A DNA stretch of 64,000 nt from Triatoma infestans (Eukaryota; Arthropoda; Insecta; Hemiptera; Reduviidae): contig JAAEAF010007712.1 of NCBI GenBank assembly GCA_011037195.1, positions 301,204 to 365,203 of the forward strand, in the 5' to 3' direction. Positions within the stretch are counted from its first letter, which is position 1; each line of letters opens with the position of its first letter. Below are positions 35,140-46,135 of this stretch, piece by piece. Below the pieces are notes generated by a model, which had not been told where the DNA came from, ran no database searches, and saw only the letters and a list, made by a program, of their open reading frames with translations. Made by a program: the position numbers and the translations under genes.

Positions 35140-35440
35140 TTAAAGATTATTTAATTGTACTAAATTGATGTTATTTACAAATTTACTAAATATTTCAATG
35201 TTATGCTCTTCTATAAATTTGCTTCTTGGGATCGGCCAACTTTCCCCTTGTAGCGTAATATGCCGGACTAATTGGGCTCTACATCTTTCCAGTAATGGAC
35301 AGTCAAATATAAGATGATGTACATCCTGGATAACAGTGTCCTGGCAAGGACAATAGGGTGCTAGAGCCAGGTGAAATCTATGTAAATATTTCATATTAGG
35401 ACCATGCCCAGAGAATCCAAACCTCTTCTATACTCAACCT
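35140..35440 (-). pseudogene. LINE C-terminal fragment
   Basis: The 84-codon minus-strand frame contains CPCQDTVIQDVHHLIFDCPLLERCR, split here only by its motif: C-x-C, then H-H, then C. This is the zinc-finger-like tail found after the RNase H or reverse transcriptase of jockey-type LINEs. The ending NINLVQLNNL followed by a stop fits a natural C-terminus. Upstream sequence to about 35440 is decayed. No other part of the element is present. Confidence 0.65.
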
Positions 35441-36819
35441 CCGGGTACTTTCGATGTTGTAGCTACAAAAGTGAGTGTCAAGAATTAATTTTTAACAAAT
35501 TGCCGAGGTTTAAACGGAATTTAATGATTTCACCCAGATCGATAATGATTATTACTTAATTTTTCTGTATATTCTATAGCTTGTTATTTTAATTCACATT
35601 TTAAAAAAGTAACTTACACTACATGAAATCAGGACAACCGTTTTTGCTTGTAAATTATATAGTTTTAACCTATCACTTAAACTGGATATAGTTCCTATTG
35701 TTTGTTTTTATCTTATCTATTCTTGAAACGGATAATAACATATTATCTATATTCTAAAGTAGTAATAATGTCTTCTTAAAAATATTCCATTTAATAATTA
35801 ATTAGAAAAAAAAAATCGAGTTTTGGAGTTAAACAGAGAGCTTCATAGAAGTGTAAGAAGAAGCATTGGGAAAAAAGAAGATCTACAGAAGACATATGAA
35901 GGTTCGTAAAGTACAAATCTAGGTGCTTCAATGAGACAGCTGCTTTCAGGAAATAGATATCTGGATTAGAAGAGCAGACAGGCTGGTTTATCTTCACCTA
36001 GTCAGTCATTCATTTATTGGCTCTGCAACTTCCCACGTATCTTCTCCTTTACAGAAAGTTTACAATTCTGTAATTACTTCACAGAAAAGCTTTATAAGTA
36101 CATATAAAGATAATAAGTAAAAAAAAAAAAAAATGTAACACAGATAGTTAATAGATATGGGCCACGCAGGTTAAAAAATTGCATAAGATAATCAAGGTTA
36201 TTATATGCCAATATAAAGGTTATTATTACTGCCTCCGAATTTCCACAAAACACATTTTTTTCAATGTTCATGATAAATAAGTAGCCTTACTTGGTTAACT
36301 TTTAGAATGAAACTGGATTCGATTTCTCCGAGTTCGGCCTGGGATTTATAAAAACCATAATGTTTAACTAATAAGTAAAGCCCCTAAAAACTATCGATGA
36401 TTACAAAATGAAGCATACTAACTCAGTAGAAATCTCTCATGTTAAAAAGACATAGAGTGTGGTGCTTGACAGAAACTAGGGGTTCTAAGGGGAGCAGTGT
36501 TAAGCTCTTCTAAAGCAGCATCTGTACAATATATGGGTTCTATCAGTTGTACAATATTTAAGCTACTTCACTAATACTTAAGCTATATTTACAAAATAAG
36601 TTTTTTTTTAATTGTTTGGAATTTTCACTAAAACAGCTACAAAGATTTTCTTTAATCTATAGGCTAACTGCTTACTTATTATCGTATAACTTTTATTTGA
36701 AACATTTTGCTGGAAAAAATATATACTTATATTTGGGAATCCTGAAGAACCAGTCCAGAATATTTCAGATGTTATTAAGACCCCACTAAAACGGAAGCAA
36801 AAATTTTCTCTCTTCGTAG
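35441..36819. other. Noncoding stretch with dispersed repeat piece
   Basis: The segment 36600-36730 belongs to the dispersed AT-rich family. The rest shows nothing recognisable. Confidence 0.4.
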
Positions 36820-37310
36820 ATTCCAAAATGAAGACCTTCGGCGATTAAAATTAAACAACCAGGAAATACCCTGGAAACCGTAGGACCAAGAAGTGGCGCT
36901 ATCTTGGTGTAATCCTTGCACAAGACTCACCTGGAGACTAATTTCAGTCTACTTATCAACAGAAACATACCACTCAAACACTCGTGTACAGTAATTCTTT
37001 ACAAGACGCTCCTCAGACCTCTATTGACATACGCCTGCCCAGTCTGGATAACAGCCAGCAACACACTGACGAAGTGACTACAGAAATTTCAAAATAAAGT
37101 CCTTCAAATTGCTTTAAGAGCCCCTTGATTAACCAGAAACACACAAATACACAGAGAAATAGTCATTACAGATATTCACACACACACATGACTAAATTAA
37201 CAGACAACTTCTTTCCTCACACTTCACACACTATCCTCAACGTCCCACTACCATATAGGCAAATCTATTCCATCTAGAAGACTGAAACCGCGACTCTACC
37301 AAGATTTATG
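36820..37310 (+). mobile_element. Jockey-like LINE relic, end of reverse transcriptase
   Basis: On the plus strand, mixed frames give EIPWK and KWRYLGVILAQDS (about 36870-36930), LTYACPVWITAS (about 37025-37060), a FQNKVLQIALRAP-like block (about 37085-37125) and KLTDNFFPHTSH (about 37195-37235). This is the thumb and post-thumb region of a jockey-type reverse transcriptase. Several stops and frameshifts are present. It is related to, but not the same copy family as, the 20.3-21.3 kb element. Confidence 0.65.
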
Positions 37311-37465
37311 AATAACATATGTAATAGGATCCGGAGAGAGGGATCTAAAGCAGAGAGAGAGAGAAAGACACAAAATTCAAAATTTCACTCGCTCTTAGGC
37401 CAGACTAGAGTGGGAGACTCTGTATATATACAGCTGCGCTAGCCTTACAAGGGAGAATCTTTAGA
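37311..37465 (-). repeat. TATA plus GAGAG module, family D
   Basis: On the minus strand GTATATATACAGAGTCTCCCACTCTAG (split motif: TATATATACAG and CCCACTCTAG) precedes a tract of GAGAG/CTCTC (37330-37375 on the plus strand). It matches the 12.83-13.02 kb module. Confidence 0.45.
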
Positions 37466-39089
37466 ACAGTTTATATGGCAGTTACAACGCGCCAGCAACC
37501 AACTACTACTCTTCTCTTTATTCACACAAAATCTCTAATTCTTTTTACGTGTAAAGTCCTGACAGTTTTGTGTCTCTATTTTATTATACAATTGTCAGCA
37601 TTCATTCTAGCTTATTTCTTAAAAATCCTTTTCCACACTAATTTCTCTCCTTCTAAAACCTATTAAACATATTTTACCGCTATCTTATGTGTTATTCTGA
37701 TTTGTAAATAAAGAAAAAGATTTTGATAAGGTTTCTATCTGTTTTTGGCATGGATTTTGGTTTCTGGACTAGAATGTTAGCATTTTAAGTACTATCTGCC
37801 ATGGTAGATATATCACTTCACCAGCTGTAAGTTTACGTTAGAAAATTCCAAAATTAAAGAAAATTTTTTATGTTTGTAAATTAAGGAATTTTTTTGTTTT
37901 GTTTTGTTTTCGAAAGACATTACATGGCTTTGTTGCTTACAACGGATTTAATCAGTTCTGCTTGTGAATAACGACATTATATCTTTTCAACTATTATATT
38001 CATACAGTTTCTCTCTAGAAATATATTAAATATCATTTAATATAACTTTGTGGTACAGAATGTTTTGTATACCCAAACATAATGTCCTGTATAATCGATA
38101 AACATCCTTCATGTTAAACTGAAGGCAAACAATTTAACTGCTAAACTCTCATCATATTCTTGTTACATCTAAAACCTAAAACGGAAGTTGAAAATGTTCC
38201 AAGTAGCTTCCTTTATAATATTAATATAAAAGAAAGTTTATAATTACTTTTCCTTTTTTTAATTATTGTTCAAAGTTTTATTCTTCAATTTTATTTTATT
38301 GATGTTAATAATTTAAAGTTTAAAAAACTTTTAATCAATTTAATGATTATAGAACAAATAATTCATATTAATATCTTCATATATATAATATAAAGACTAA
38401 TGTTAATGAGGCTGATCCTATTAATCTCTTTGAACTTTGTCAGTAATGATGATTCTAATAAAGCTGGGCCTGTTTTATAAAGAACTATGAGACAACAGTA
38501 TGGAATAAACAGTCCTCTGTTTAGGGTTTAAAATTATTTTTACGTTAGGGAGTAGGGCTTTCCTTCTCTTCCGCATTTTCATTTACCTTGAAAAAACACT
38601 CCCAAAGTTCTATACAAACAAAAAGGGTAAACTCACTCAGGATATTTTAATAAAGCCAGATATGCCGTACCGAGTCATAAAAATGAACATTTCACTATAA
38701 TATACGAGTGAAATATACTCGTATATTCACATTCGTATATAATAATATACTCGTGGTTTAAACTTCAGTTTGGAATGGTTTTGAAATGATTGGTCGCCAT
38801 GAAAATTTTTGGGATGTGTTTTGAGGAGCTTTTCATTGGACTTAGTCATTGGTCTTTCTCTAGCTTCAAGGTTACCACCCTAAGCCAGTTCATCCTTCCA
38901 CTCTCTCTCCCTCCCTCTAACCAACAGTCACCAACATTTAGACCACGGTCTGCCATCTCCTCCATCCCATCTCTGCATCGAAATCTCCTCTGCGCTCGTT
39001 AGAAACCCAGCTCTTTTTTTAATGGGTTATCGAGGCGGTTGCATCTTTTGTATGAGGCCATATCAGAACAGCTAATTATCCCCAATATC
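37466..39089. other. Noncoding stretch
   Basis: No gene recognised. A small perfect palindrome around 38700-38725 (TATACGAGTG / CACTCGTATA type) is the only structure noted. The 70-codon frame at 38790-39002 is unconvincing. Confidence 0.4.
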
Positions 39090-39620
39090 TCCTCTAATAT
39101 TTGTTCATCAAACCGGTTTGTTTTGTATGACTCTGTGAAATTTCTTTGTAGTCTCACAGTATCCTGTTTCACCTTTCTGCAAAAATTCGACGTGCATTTT
39201 TTCCTTTTCTGTCTCCATGATTTTTTTGAACTGATTTCTGAGTTTTGATTTTTTGTTTTGCTGAAGGATAATGCGTATGGCGCCACTATATTGATAATCG
39301 TTTGCTCTCTAGGGTATGGTGATAAACCCAAGTTTCATCTCCCGTCACTATAGAGTCGAGGAAAGTCCTTCAGTCTCGAAACCTAAAGTAATTCTCGCGC
39401 GGCTCTGATTCTATTGATTTTGTATTCTTGAATATGCATCTTCGGCACCTATGTCGCACACAACTTGCGATATCCCAGTCGATGCTCACGATTTCATGAA
39501 CAATAGTTCGTGAAATTTGAGGACAAAGTTCGTGCAGGTCGTACGACTATCAGACCGGAGATGCTCTTTAATTTTTTGCACCTGCTCATCAGCCATCCAC
39601 TTCTCTTTTCATCGAAAATT
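39090..39620 (-). pseudogene. mariner-type transposase relic
   Basis: Minus-strand frames give, in order, ADEQVQKIKEHLRSD with a helix-turn-helix-like segment (about 39500-39600), DSIVTGDETWVYHHT (about 39313-39355), KSVQKIMETE and HVEFLQKG (about 39165-39230), and YCETTKKFHRVIQNKPV (about 39115-39165). TGDETW is the hallmark block around the first catalytic aspartate of mariner transposases; YCE and the following basic stretch precede the second catalytic aspartate. The protein is broken by stops and frameshifts and the C-terminal third, with the catalytic HDNA block, is missing. No terminal repeats were found. Confidence 0.75.
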
Positions 39621-39799
39621 TCCGATTTCAGCTGACTTCTGCTTCACACCAGTGGTACCAACTAGAAAAAAACATTTCCCTGCGAATGCTAAGCACCTTG
39701 TAATCTTAATTTCCAGATTACCTTCGTGGCACACGAGGTTTAGAGAGGAAAACTGTAAAAAACAACAAGTACTAAAATCACAAATCCAGTTCATTAATT

Positions 39800-39995
39800 T
39801 TGCCTAGAACCTTGATGTCAGATGCGGTAGTACTAAACCAGTACCAAGTTTGAGTTTCATGCGATTTTTTTTGTTTTTGTGATATTTTGTTCACACACAC
39901 ACACACATTTTTTCTGACTTAGGTGGCCTCAAAACATGTATTCTCGGTAAAAACTCATTTCGAAACTTTGACACGACCGTAATATATTTTCTAGT
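39800..39995. repeat. Dispersed AT-rich repeat piece
   Basis: Contains the end module of the dispersed family: CCAAGTTTGAGTTTCATGCG, a CACACACAC tract (39893-39905), GGTGGCCTCAAAACATGTAT and ACTTTGACACGACCG. The same order is seen at 18.3-18.84, 29.04-29.16 and 41.46-41.70 kb, in either orientation. Confidence 0.5.
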
Positions 39996-40090
39996 AAAAG
40001 AAATGAGTGGTCATTTTGGAAGAGTAGTTTGAGCACGGACGCAGAAGATACCCACTTCGAAAGTGCCAAAAAACTAAAAGATTTATAGCA

Positions 40091-40165
40091 AAGTATGTGC
40101 TTCCGCTCCTTGTCACGACATCTAATCTAATAAATTGGACGTTATGCTCGGCTGAGAAGATAAAC
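40091..40165 (+). repeat. SINE body fragment, same family as 26.8 kb
   Basis: GTGCTTCCGC, ACGACATCTAAT and TTGGACGTTATGCTCG line up in order with the reverse complement of 26820-26890 (GTGCTTCCGC, ACGACACCTAAT, TTGGACGTTAAGCCCG). The tRNA-like head is missing, so this is a truncated copy on the opposite strand. Confidence 0.65.
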
Positions 40166-40384
40166 ATTACATTAATTACTTAGTTAAAAATGAGAAATGA
40201 ATTCATTTTTTTTAACGGAATAATTAATAAATCTTTATCAGTAATAATATAAACTTTCTGCATTGTTGTTATATATATCTTTTTATATTCTGCATTAAGT
40301 TAATTTCATAAAGTAGTTAGTTTAATTTACCGACTTTAACGGATTATTAGCTTCAATAATAAAAACTAGTTTTATCGGGTCTAT

Positions 40385-40680
40385 AATGGGTGTGTTAGGT
40401 GGAGAGAATTTAGATCTGGTTCGCTGATAATAAGAAGAAGACTTGGTTAACACTGGTTAACTAATGTAAAATAAATAGACACAGACTGCCTAGACTTTAC
40501 AATAGAGAAATGTTTAAGATAGAGGGGTAAGAAAATGACATGTAGCGATTGGATGTATTGAACTGAATTCAACTGTCCTTTTTATGTCTGTCCGTCGCTA
40601 TATTTATACAGTTTCTCCCACTGATGTCCGAGAGAGTGGTTGAGCTTCTCTTTGCTCTCTTTGGTTGCTGTTACAGAACG
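40385..40680 (+). repeat. Dispersed repeat family D, uninterrupted copy
   Basis: About 290 bp shared, in inverted orientation, with 47905-47985 plus 48818-49050. Matching blocks include GTTAGGTGGAGAGAATTT, GGTTAACACTGGTTAACTA, TAGCGATTGG, TTTCTCCCACT and TTGGTTGCTGTTACAGAA. A TATA-like TATATTTATACAG (40599-40611) lies before the CCCACT and GAGAG part, so this could be an LTR with its promoter. No target duplication was found. Confidence 0.6.
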
Positions 40681-41299
40681 TATGAGTAAATAAGTATATA
40701 TTTGTCAATCTGTAGGAAAGTTTATATTTGTTTATATCTGCATGAGAGAGGCGCCACGTTAGTATGATTAACGATCTTGGGATTATATATGCACTTATTG
40801 TTGACATTAATTATATTGTTAATAATTTTCGTCTACTTCATTTGATTGGTTGTTGAATATGATGCTCCCCTGAAATTACACTCAAAACTAACACTTGTTA
40901 AAGACATGCTTAAGGGTTCTCTTACATCTGTATTACCCTTTGGCCGCTGACCAATTGAAATGTAATTAATAACACCAATTAAATAGGAATAAAATGGAAG
41001 TTATTTACCTATGATTGTTAATCTATGAAGTCAACCTTTTTTTTTTTTTAATTGCAATGTTTACAAGTCATACAGGAGTATGACTTGTAGGCAACGTCCT
41101 CTGGTCTTAATCAATGTAACTTGTAGCATCAGTTTAAATTCCCACTCAAAATCAATCTAAATCAATTTTTTCTAGAAAAAAATGTTTAAATTAAAAGTGA
41201 TAAGTTTCTACCTGTGCATTAAACTCCAAGGTTAAAGGAAAATCGTTGTAGCCGTTTTTGAAAAATTCCAAAAACCACAAAACCAATTCTATAAAAGGG
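40681..41299. other. Noncoding stretch with dispersed repeat piece
   Basis: Nothing coding. From about 41160 the dispersed AT-rich family begins (GAAAAATGTTTAAATTAAAA, CCAAGGTTAAAGGAAAATCG). Confidence 0.4.
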
Positions 41300-41392
41300 A
41301 AGAAGGGATTAGCTGAGAGGTAGCGCGCTGGACTAGCAACGCGCAGACCCCGGGTTCGAATCCAATTAATAAAGAAGCCAAAAAAAAAACCG
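41300..41392 (+). mobile_element. tRNA-related SINE head (not a functional tRNA)
   Basis: AAGGGATTAGCTGAGAGGTAG (41304-41324) is an A-box-like start and GGTTCGAATCC (41353-41363) is a perfect B-box. An AGC triplet sits where an anticodon would be (41335-41337), but the expected anticodon and acceptor stems do not pair, and the B-box runs straight into an A-rich tail (41371-41390). It therefore reads as a SINE head or retro-copied tRNA-like sequence. It sits inside the dispersed AT-rich repeat, which continues on both sides. Confidence 0.6.
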
Positions 41393-41710
41393 TTGAAGCA
41401 ATTTACGAGAAAGTCCTAGAAAACTAAAAAAAAAAAAATATTCAGTAAAGACGCGCGCTTCCGGTTGATGGATTTTCACCGAGACTTTCGTATCAGATGC
41501 GGTGCTCTTTCTAAATGGAATATCCAGTTTGAGCCTCCGGTGGTTTTTCGTTTTTGAGATATTTTATAGATACATACAATTACGTATATAGACTATTTAC
41601 TAAAAACATTTTATTCGTACTTATTTGACCTCAAATCATATATTTGCCATGAAAACTTAACCTTGAAACTTTGACATAATCGCAAAGCTCCCTTTTAGGA
41701 CATTATGAGA
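41393..41710. repeat. Dispersed AT-rich repeat piece
   Basis: Continues the repeat interrupted by the tRNA-like insertion: GCGCTTCCGGTTGATGG, CAGATGCGGTGCTC, GACCTCAAATCATAT and TTTGACATAATCGC in the same order as in the 18.3 and 39.8 kb copies. Confidence 0.5.
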
Positions 41711-42154
41711 AGAAGAAGAAATTAAAAAATATGTAATAAGCTAAGATTTAACGAAATACTTTCATATTTGTATATCATATATTTAGTGATGTATAGATAA
41801 TATTTTTTAAAAATACAACGCAATTGCTATGTGAACAAATTATTAATAGTAATAGTACTAAATAGAGAAGTGTTGATGATTCATATTGACTTCATCATCA
41901 ACAACTCCATGATGAGATCATTGTTGGCACTTTCCTCTTTATCTTATAATGTAATTCATTTTTATTTATTGTGACATTCGTACCCAGTCCTTGATTGTTC
42001 ATGTCATTTCTGATAAAATTAGTAGGGAAAAAAAAGACATTCTCTTTCACCCAACACATGGTTTTTTAATAACCATTCGATATAAATTTTGAATAACAGT
42101 GTTCAGAGACGAATTTATCTATTTGATTTTTAGAATAAGTAGTTACATTATTAT

Positions 42155-42555
42155 TGTAACGTTTTTCCCTCTAAACTAGCTACTGCAATTAGTTATAAGT
42201 GGGTTCGTATAGATAAAATACTATAAACTTCAATAAAGAAAACACCAATTTATTGTTATACACAATAAATTACAAAATACGACACTTAATAATAATTATA
42301 TCACAGTTTAATACACAAAAGTTCACTTTGTTTACTTTTTATACACTTTCCACAAACGTATACACTTCATGTATAACTAGAAAAACTCTCTCAACTCTCT
42401 CTGTGATCCCACTTTTTATACCGGTGGAGAATGGTCTCGAACTTTCTGGATTCTTCTACAAAGAGATAGAGTGCGCCGCCAGTGCTTCCTAGCGGCCATA
42501 GGAGAACTTGAGGTACCTGCTTTCTCTCCTAAATAGCACCACTGGCTGCGTTACA
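42155..42555. repeat. Possible solo LTR
   Basis: A 401-bp segment begins TGTAACG and ends CGTTACA, a typical LTR TG...CA pair within a 7-bp inverted repeat. It contains a TATA-like TTTTTATACCGG (42414-42425) and an AATAAA (about 42232). The flanking tetranucleotides (TTAT and TCAT) differ by one base, so a target duplication is only possible. No internal retroelement sequence is next to it. Confidence 0.4.
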
Positions 42556-44244
42556 TCATCATTATTATCATTATTATTGGTAAAAGAAAACATGTCTCTA
42601 AAGATGATAACTCCATAATTCTTGTCTAGTCAATTAGTTTGTCTTGGATGATTCACGTGATCAGTGCTTTAATATATTCTAGACTATTAAAATTGGGATA
42701 GGATCTAATCTCTTGCTGCCGTTATCTTTTTCGAGATGGAATTGGAAATCACTTTCAGAATACGTGAATTTCACCTAGAAGATACTGGAAAATTTACGAT
42801 TGGCTCGCGTTTCTTCTTCTTGGTCCAAATATTCTAATCACAGTCCTGTCATGGTTCCTCTGACCATCTGCTGTATACCAACTGAAGAAGGATGTTCCTT
42901 GGTATTATCATAGCGGATTCATTGTCACATTCACTTGGAGAACTCAACCTTGTGGAGACGATGTTAAGGAAATTGTTTTCCTGATATCCTAGAGGATTTT
43001 TTCCGGATTTCCAGAAGAGGAATCCAGTCTGCCCCTTCCAGTTCCCTGCTTTACTATAATGAGAATAGCCGTTTCTATTGTTATATTTACAAATTGTTTG
43101 TTCAAACATTATCATTTGTATTTGAAATATTTGTCCTGGAGAATTCATTTAATTGGGTATCTGGGGGGTAAGCGATGGCTTTTGTCCTTTCCCTTTAAAC
43201 AGACATTTACTTGTATAATACATGTTTCTTCCACCTAAATATTATTAAGGAATTTCCAAGTCGTCAAAGAAAATAAATCAATTAATCGAAAATGCGACTT
43301 GCTACTTCTTTTTTTCTTTGCAGTTCTTCGTGATTTTCTTGAAAACAGCCTTCAACGATTATCTCTGAACATGATACATGTAAAAAAAAGAATGTAGATC
43401 TCTATATTTATTCGAAATACTTTTCCAAGGAAATGATTTTTTTTTTCATAAACGTAATTTCTTTTTTTTTTAAATTTATATTGTGCTTCTGACGAGTGTT
43501 AATGATGCCTTAGGTTGTTATTTCCTAGGAAATGGGATAGGCATCTGTCGCAGAATGGTTGTAATGTTACTTTAAATTCTTTTGCTAATGAAGGTGGAGA
43601 ATAGTTCGCTTTATAATTCGCGTGGGTCTACTTATTTTTAAATCTATTAATAAACTTCACAAGTTTTATGTTTTCAAGTAAAGGTTTATAGTCTTTTGTT
43701 AATCTTAATATACTATACTTATTAACAGTCACTAATTACTTAGGTTAAATATTATCTTTACCAAGGTCCAAGGAAGTTACTGGCGATAGTATCGTATATC
43801 TTAGTTGTTGTACATTCTGTTATAAGTTTGTACCATTGTGTTTGATTAGATGATAGTTACACTAGCTGACCGGCGGAGAGTTATGCATGAAATGTTGCTT
43901 TAACGAGCTAACAATCTTTCTTGAAGGATTCCTTTTTTGCTTATGAAGAGATATTTATTAAAAAAAAAAACAATTCAGGAGCAAAACCGGAATGGAAGTA
44001 CAGTTAGCTCTAGCCGCCATATACAATATTAATTATTACAAATCCGGTTTGGATTTCACATCAACTTTAATAGTGCATCCATATATCTTTTCGCATGACT
44101 TACTCTTATGTATTTCCTCTGTTAAACCATCCATTCATAACTGATCGAGGAGATGATATCTTTTAAATCAATTGTGGCTAATATAAATCGTACAATCGTG
44201 TTTTTTTTTTAATAAATATTTGATATATAATTTATTTGAAATAT
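42556..44244. other. Noncoding stretch with dispersed repeat pieces
   Basis: Repeat-family pieces at about 43110-43210 and 43240-43480. No gene supported; the 99-codon frame at 42849-43148 shows no family features. Confidence 0.4.
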
Positions 44245-44549
44245 TTTCAAGGATCATAATGAGATGTTTATACGGCAATGGCCAGAAGAGTTTTCAAAGA
44301 AAAAATAATACTTTGTTGCTCTAGGTTTTGGGTACCCTTCTTCAGGAACTCTGCAAAATTTATTGGAGAAAAGGGTACATTATTGTACTAGTATTGTAGT
44401 GAAGAGTCTCCTATAAATTTTGAAGAGCTCTTGAAGAAGGGTACCATTGGTACCCGAAAAGTAGAGAAACAAAGAATTAGCCATTGCCGCATAAAAACAT
44501 CTCATTATAATTTTAAGGCCTGACGATTTAAAAACCATTTCAAGGATCA
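44245..44549. repeat. Foldback repeat, family B, with 12-bp target duplication
   Basis: TTTCAAGGATCA flanks the unit exactly at 44245-44256 and 44538-44549. Inside are two inverted arms (about 44257-44375 and 44400-44520) sharing CATTGCCG, CATCTCATTA and GGGTACCC blocks. Right core (plus, 44431-44463): TTGAAGA, A, hairpin GGGTACC-ATT-GGTACCC, GAAA, AGTA. Left core (minus, 44322-44344): CTGAAGA, A, GGGTACCC, AAAACCTA. Flanking bases allow a 3-4 bp helix I in each arm (CTC with GAG; GTTC with GAGC). The long target duplication suggests retrotransposition rather than a cut-and-paste MITE. Confidence 0.75.
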
Positions 44550-45538
44550 CTTCAGATTTGTAATCTAGAAAATATACAGATCAGTGAGTTGTTCAAGAAA
44601 AAGCAAGCCACAAGACATGATTAAAAATAAAGAGAATACTCAATTATAAAAAGAATTGTTGACGTTGATGAAGAATTCAATAATGAATAAGAGCAAATAC
44701 AAATTTTAGCTACTAAATGAAAAATCAAAATGAAACAATAAAACTTCTGCATGAATTTGCAGTAAGTGAAAATAAAAAGGATGTAAGAACATGTAATGTT
44801 GTTTTCATGCCCTTGCAGTTAGAGGCTGTTTTTCTAATGAAAATGAGAAGATAACATTTTAGAATGGTTGTAAGAACGTTAGGATAGAATTACAAAACGA
44901 TATTATATAAGGATTTCTGATATTTTAATTATTTATTTTGATTTGAAAAATGTAATAAAAATGAAATTTTTTAAAATCTAATTTATTTTTTTAATATTAT
45001 TATATAATATAATTAAGTAATTTTGTATATCTTAACAATTTTTTTTATCGTAAATTTGCAACATTGTGTTAAGTTTTAATCTGTAACCAAATTTTTTTTT
45101 TGCCTCTCGTGCAAAGCGAATCCACCAGATATGTATGTATAAAGCTAAAGATCCAACTAGCTGTTGAGCCTGAGACCAAGAATTGACATGAATTGACTGG
45201 CCTGTTACAAGTATCAAATTCTAGTGAGCTGATCAATCTTATTTTAATTGTACAAGTGTTTTTTTTTTGTTTTTTTTTTGGGTTGCGTGTGTATGTTCCC
45301 ATCATTTCCCATCACCTCCTACAATCGGCCTCCCTCTTTATTATATTTAGTGCAGCCTAGTATTAACTGATAACTGTCAGCCAAGCTATCGGCAGAGCAT
45401 GAACATTTATAGGTCTATACTAGCTTGGTGCTAAATCTAGGTAGGTGGTATAGTTATGGTTAAATCCTAACCTGCAACATAGTGGTGTAGAATTTCCTTC
45501 CGAGAATCCCTTGCGCAAAGAATAATAAAGTAACGAGA
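44550..45538. other. AT-rich noncoding stretch
   Basis: No recognisable feature; T-runs at 45092-45102 and 45260-45280 create short artificial frames. Confidence 0.45.
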
Positions 45539-45745
45539 GTCATTCAATAAGTAACCAGACAAATCGCTGTGGCTTAAAAAGTATTTATTTAATCAATACA
45601 AAACTTTGGCTACTTTTCAACATAGTTCCCTCAGCAATATTTATACATTTGTTACATCGTTCTTCTAATTTGTGTATGGCTCTCGCATAAAATTCCGAAG
45701 AAAATCCGATACATCTCCTCACGGACAGTGATGCCGTCATTCAAA
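45539..45745 (-). mobile_element. mariner-like 3' end
   Basis: A minus-strand frame gives SSEFYARAIHKLEERCNKC, IN and a stop at about 45588 after VLIK, matching the extreme C-terminus of mariner transposases. The following noncoding end reaches GTTACTTATTGAATGACT at 45539-45556, a plausible terminal repeat. The rest of the transposon is missing: near 45745 the sequence changes to a LINE 3' end on the other strand. Confidence 0.6.
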
Positions 45746-45945
45746 GAAGATTCAGCAGTCTGAGTTGTTACCAGATAGGGGAGGAAGAAATACCTACCTT
45801 GAACCTTCCAGGATCCTGAGATTCCTCAGGGAGCTAAACCTGGAGAGGGTGCTATAGATGAGCTAGCTCATCTTAGGCACCAGAGGGGGGTACAATAGAT
45901 CAAAAATGGTTGCGGTACGGAACCCTCAAGGGAAAAAAAAAGTCC
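45746..45945 (+). mobile_element. LINE 3' end with poly(A)
   Basis: A plus-strand LINE tail with decayed coding sequence (FLRELNLE near 45810-45840) and the 3' end motif TACAATAGATC ... GGTTGCGGTACGG (45889-45918), then a run of nine A at 45931-45939. Confidence 0.55.
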
Positions 45946-46135
45946 CACATTTGTATAATATATGTAATTCATCAATCTGGGTAGACTTTAAACGATTCTT
46001 TCACTAGAAGTATATGAATTTATACATAAATGGTTACAGAAAAATGAATTAATATAAAATGAAACATAAAATAAATATGATTATAATTACCGAGAAGAAT
46101 TGAATAAAAGTCAGTTTCTTACAATACTGCTACGC

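Noticed and set aside
38695..38760. Small palindrome with repeated TATACTCG
   Set aside because: Short, AT-rich and present once; could arise by chance in such sequence.
40385..40680. LTR with exact ends at TGTGTTAGG and TGTTACA
   Set aside because: Homology with the second copy continues a few bases beyond both proposed ends, and no target duplication is present, so ends are left open.
41305..41365. Functional tRNA gene with AGC anticodon
   Set aside because: The A-box and B-box are good, but the acceptor and anticodon stems do not pair and an A-rich tail follows directly.
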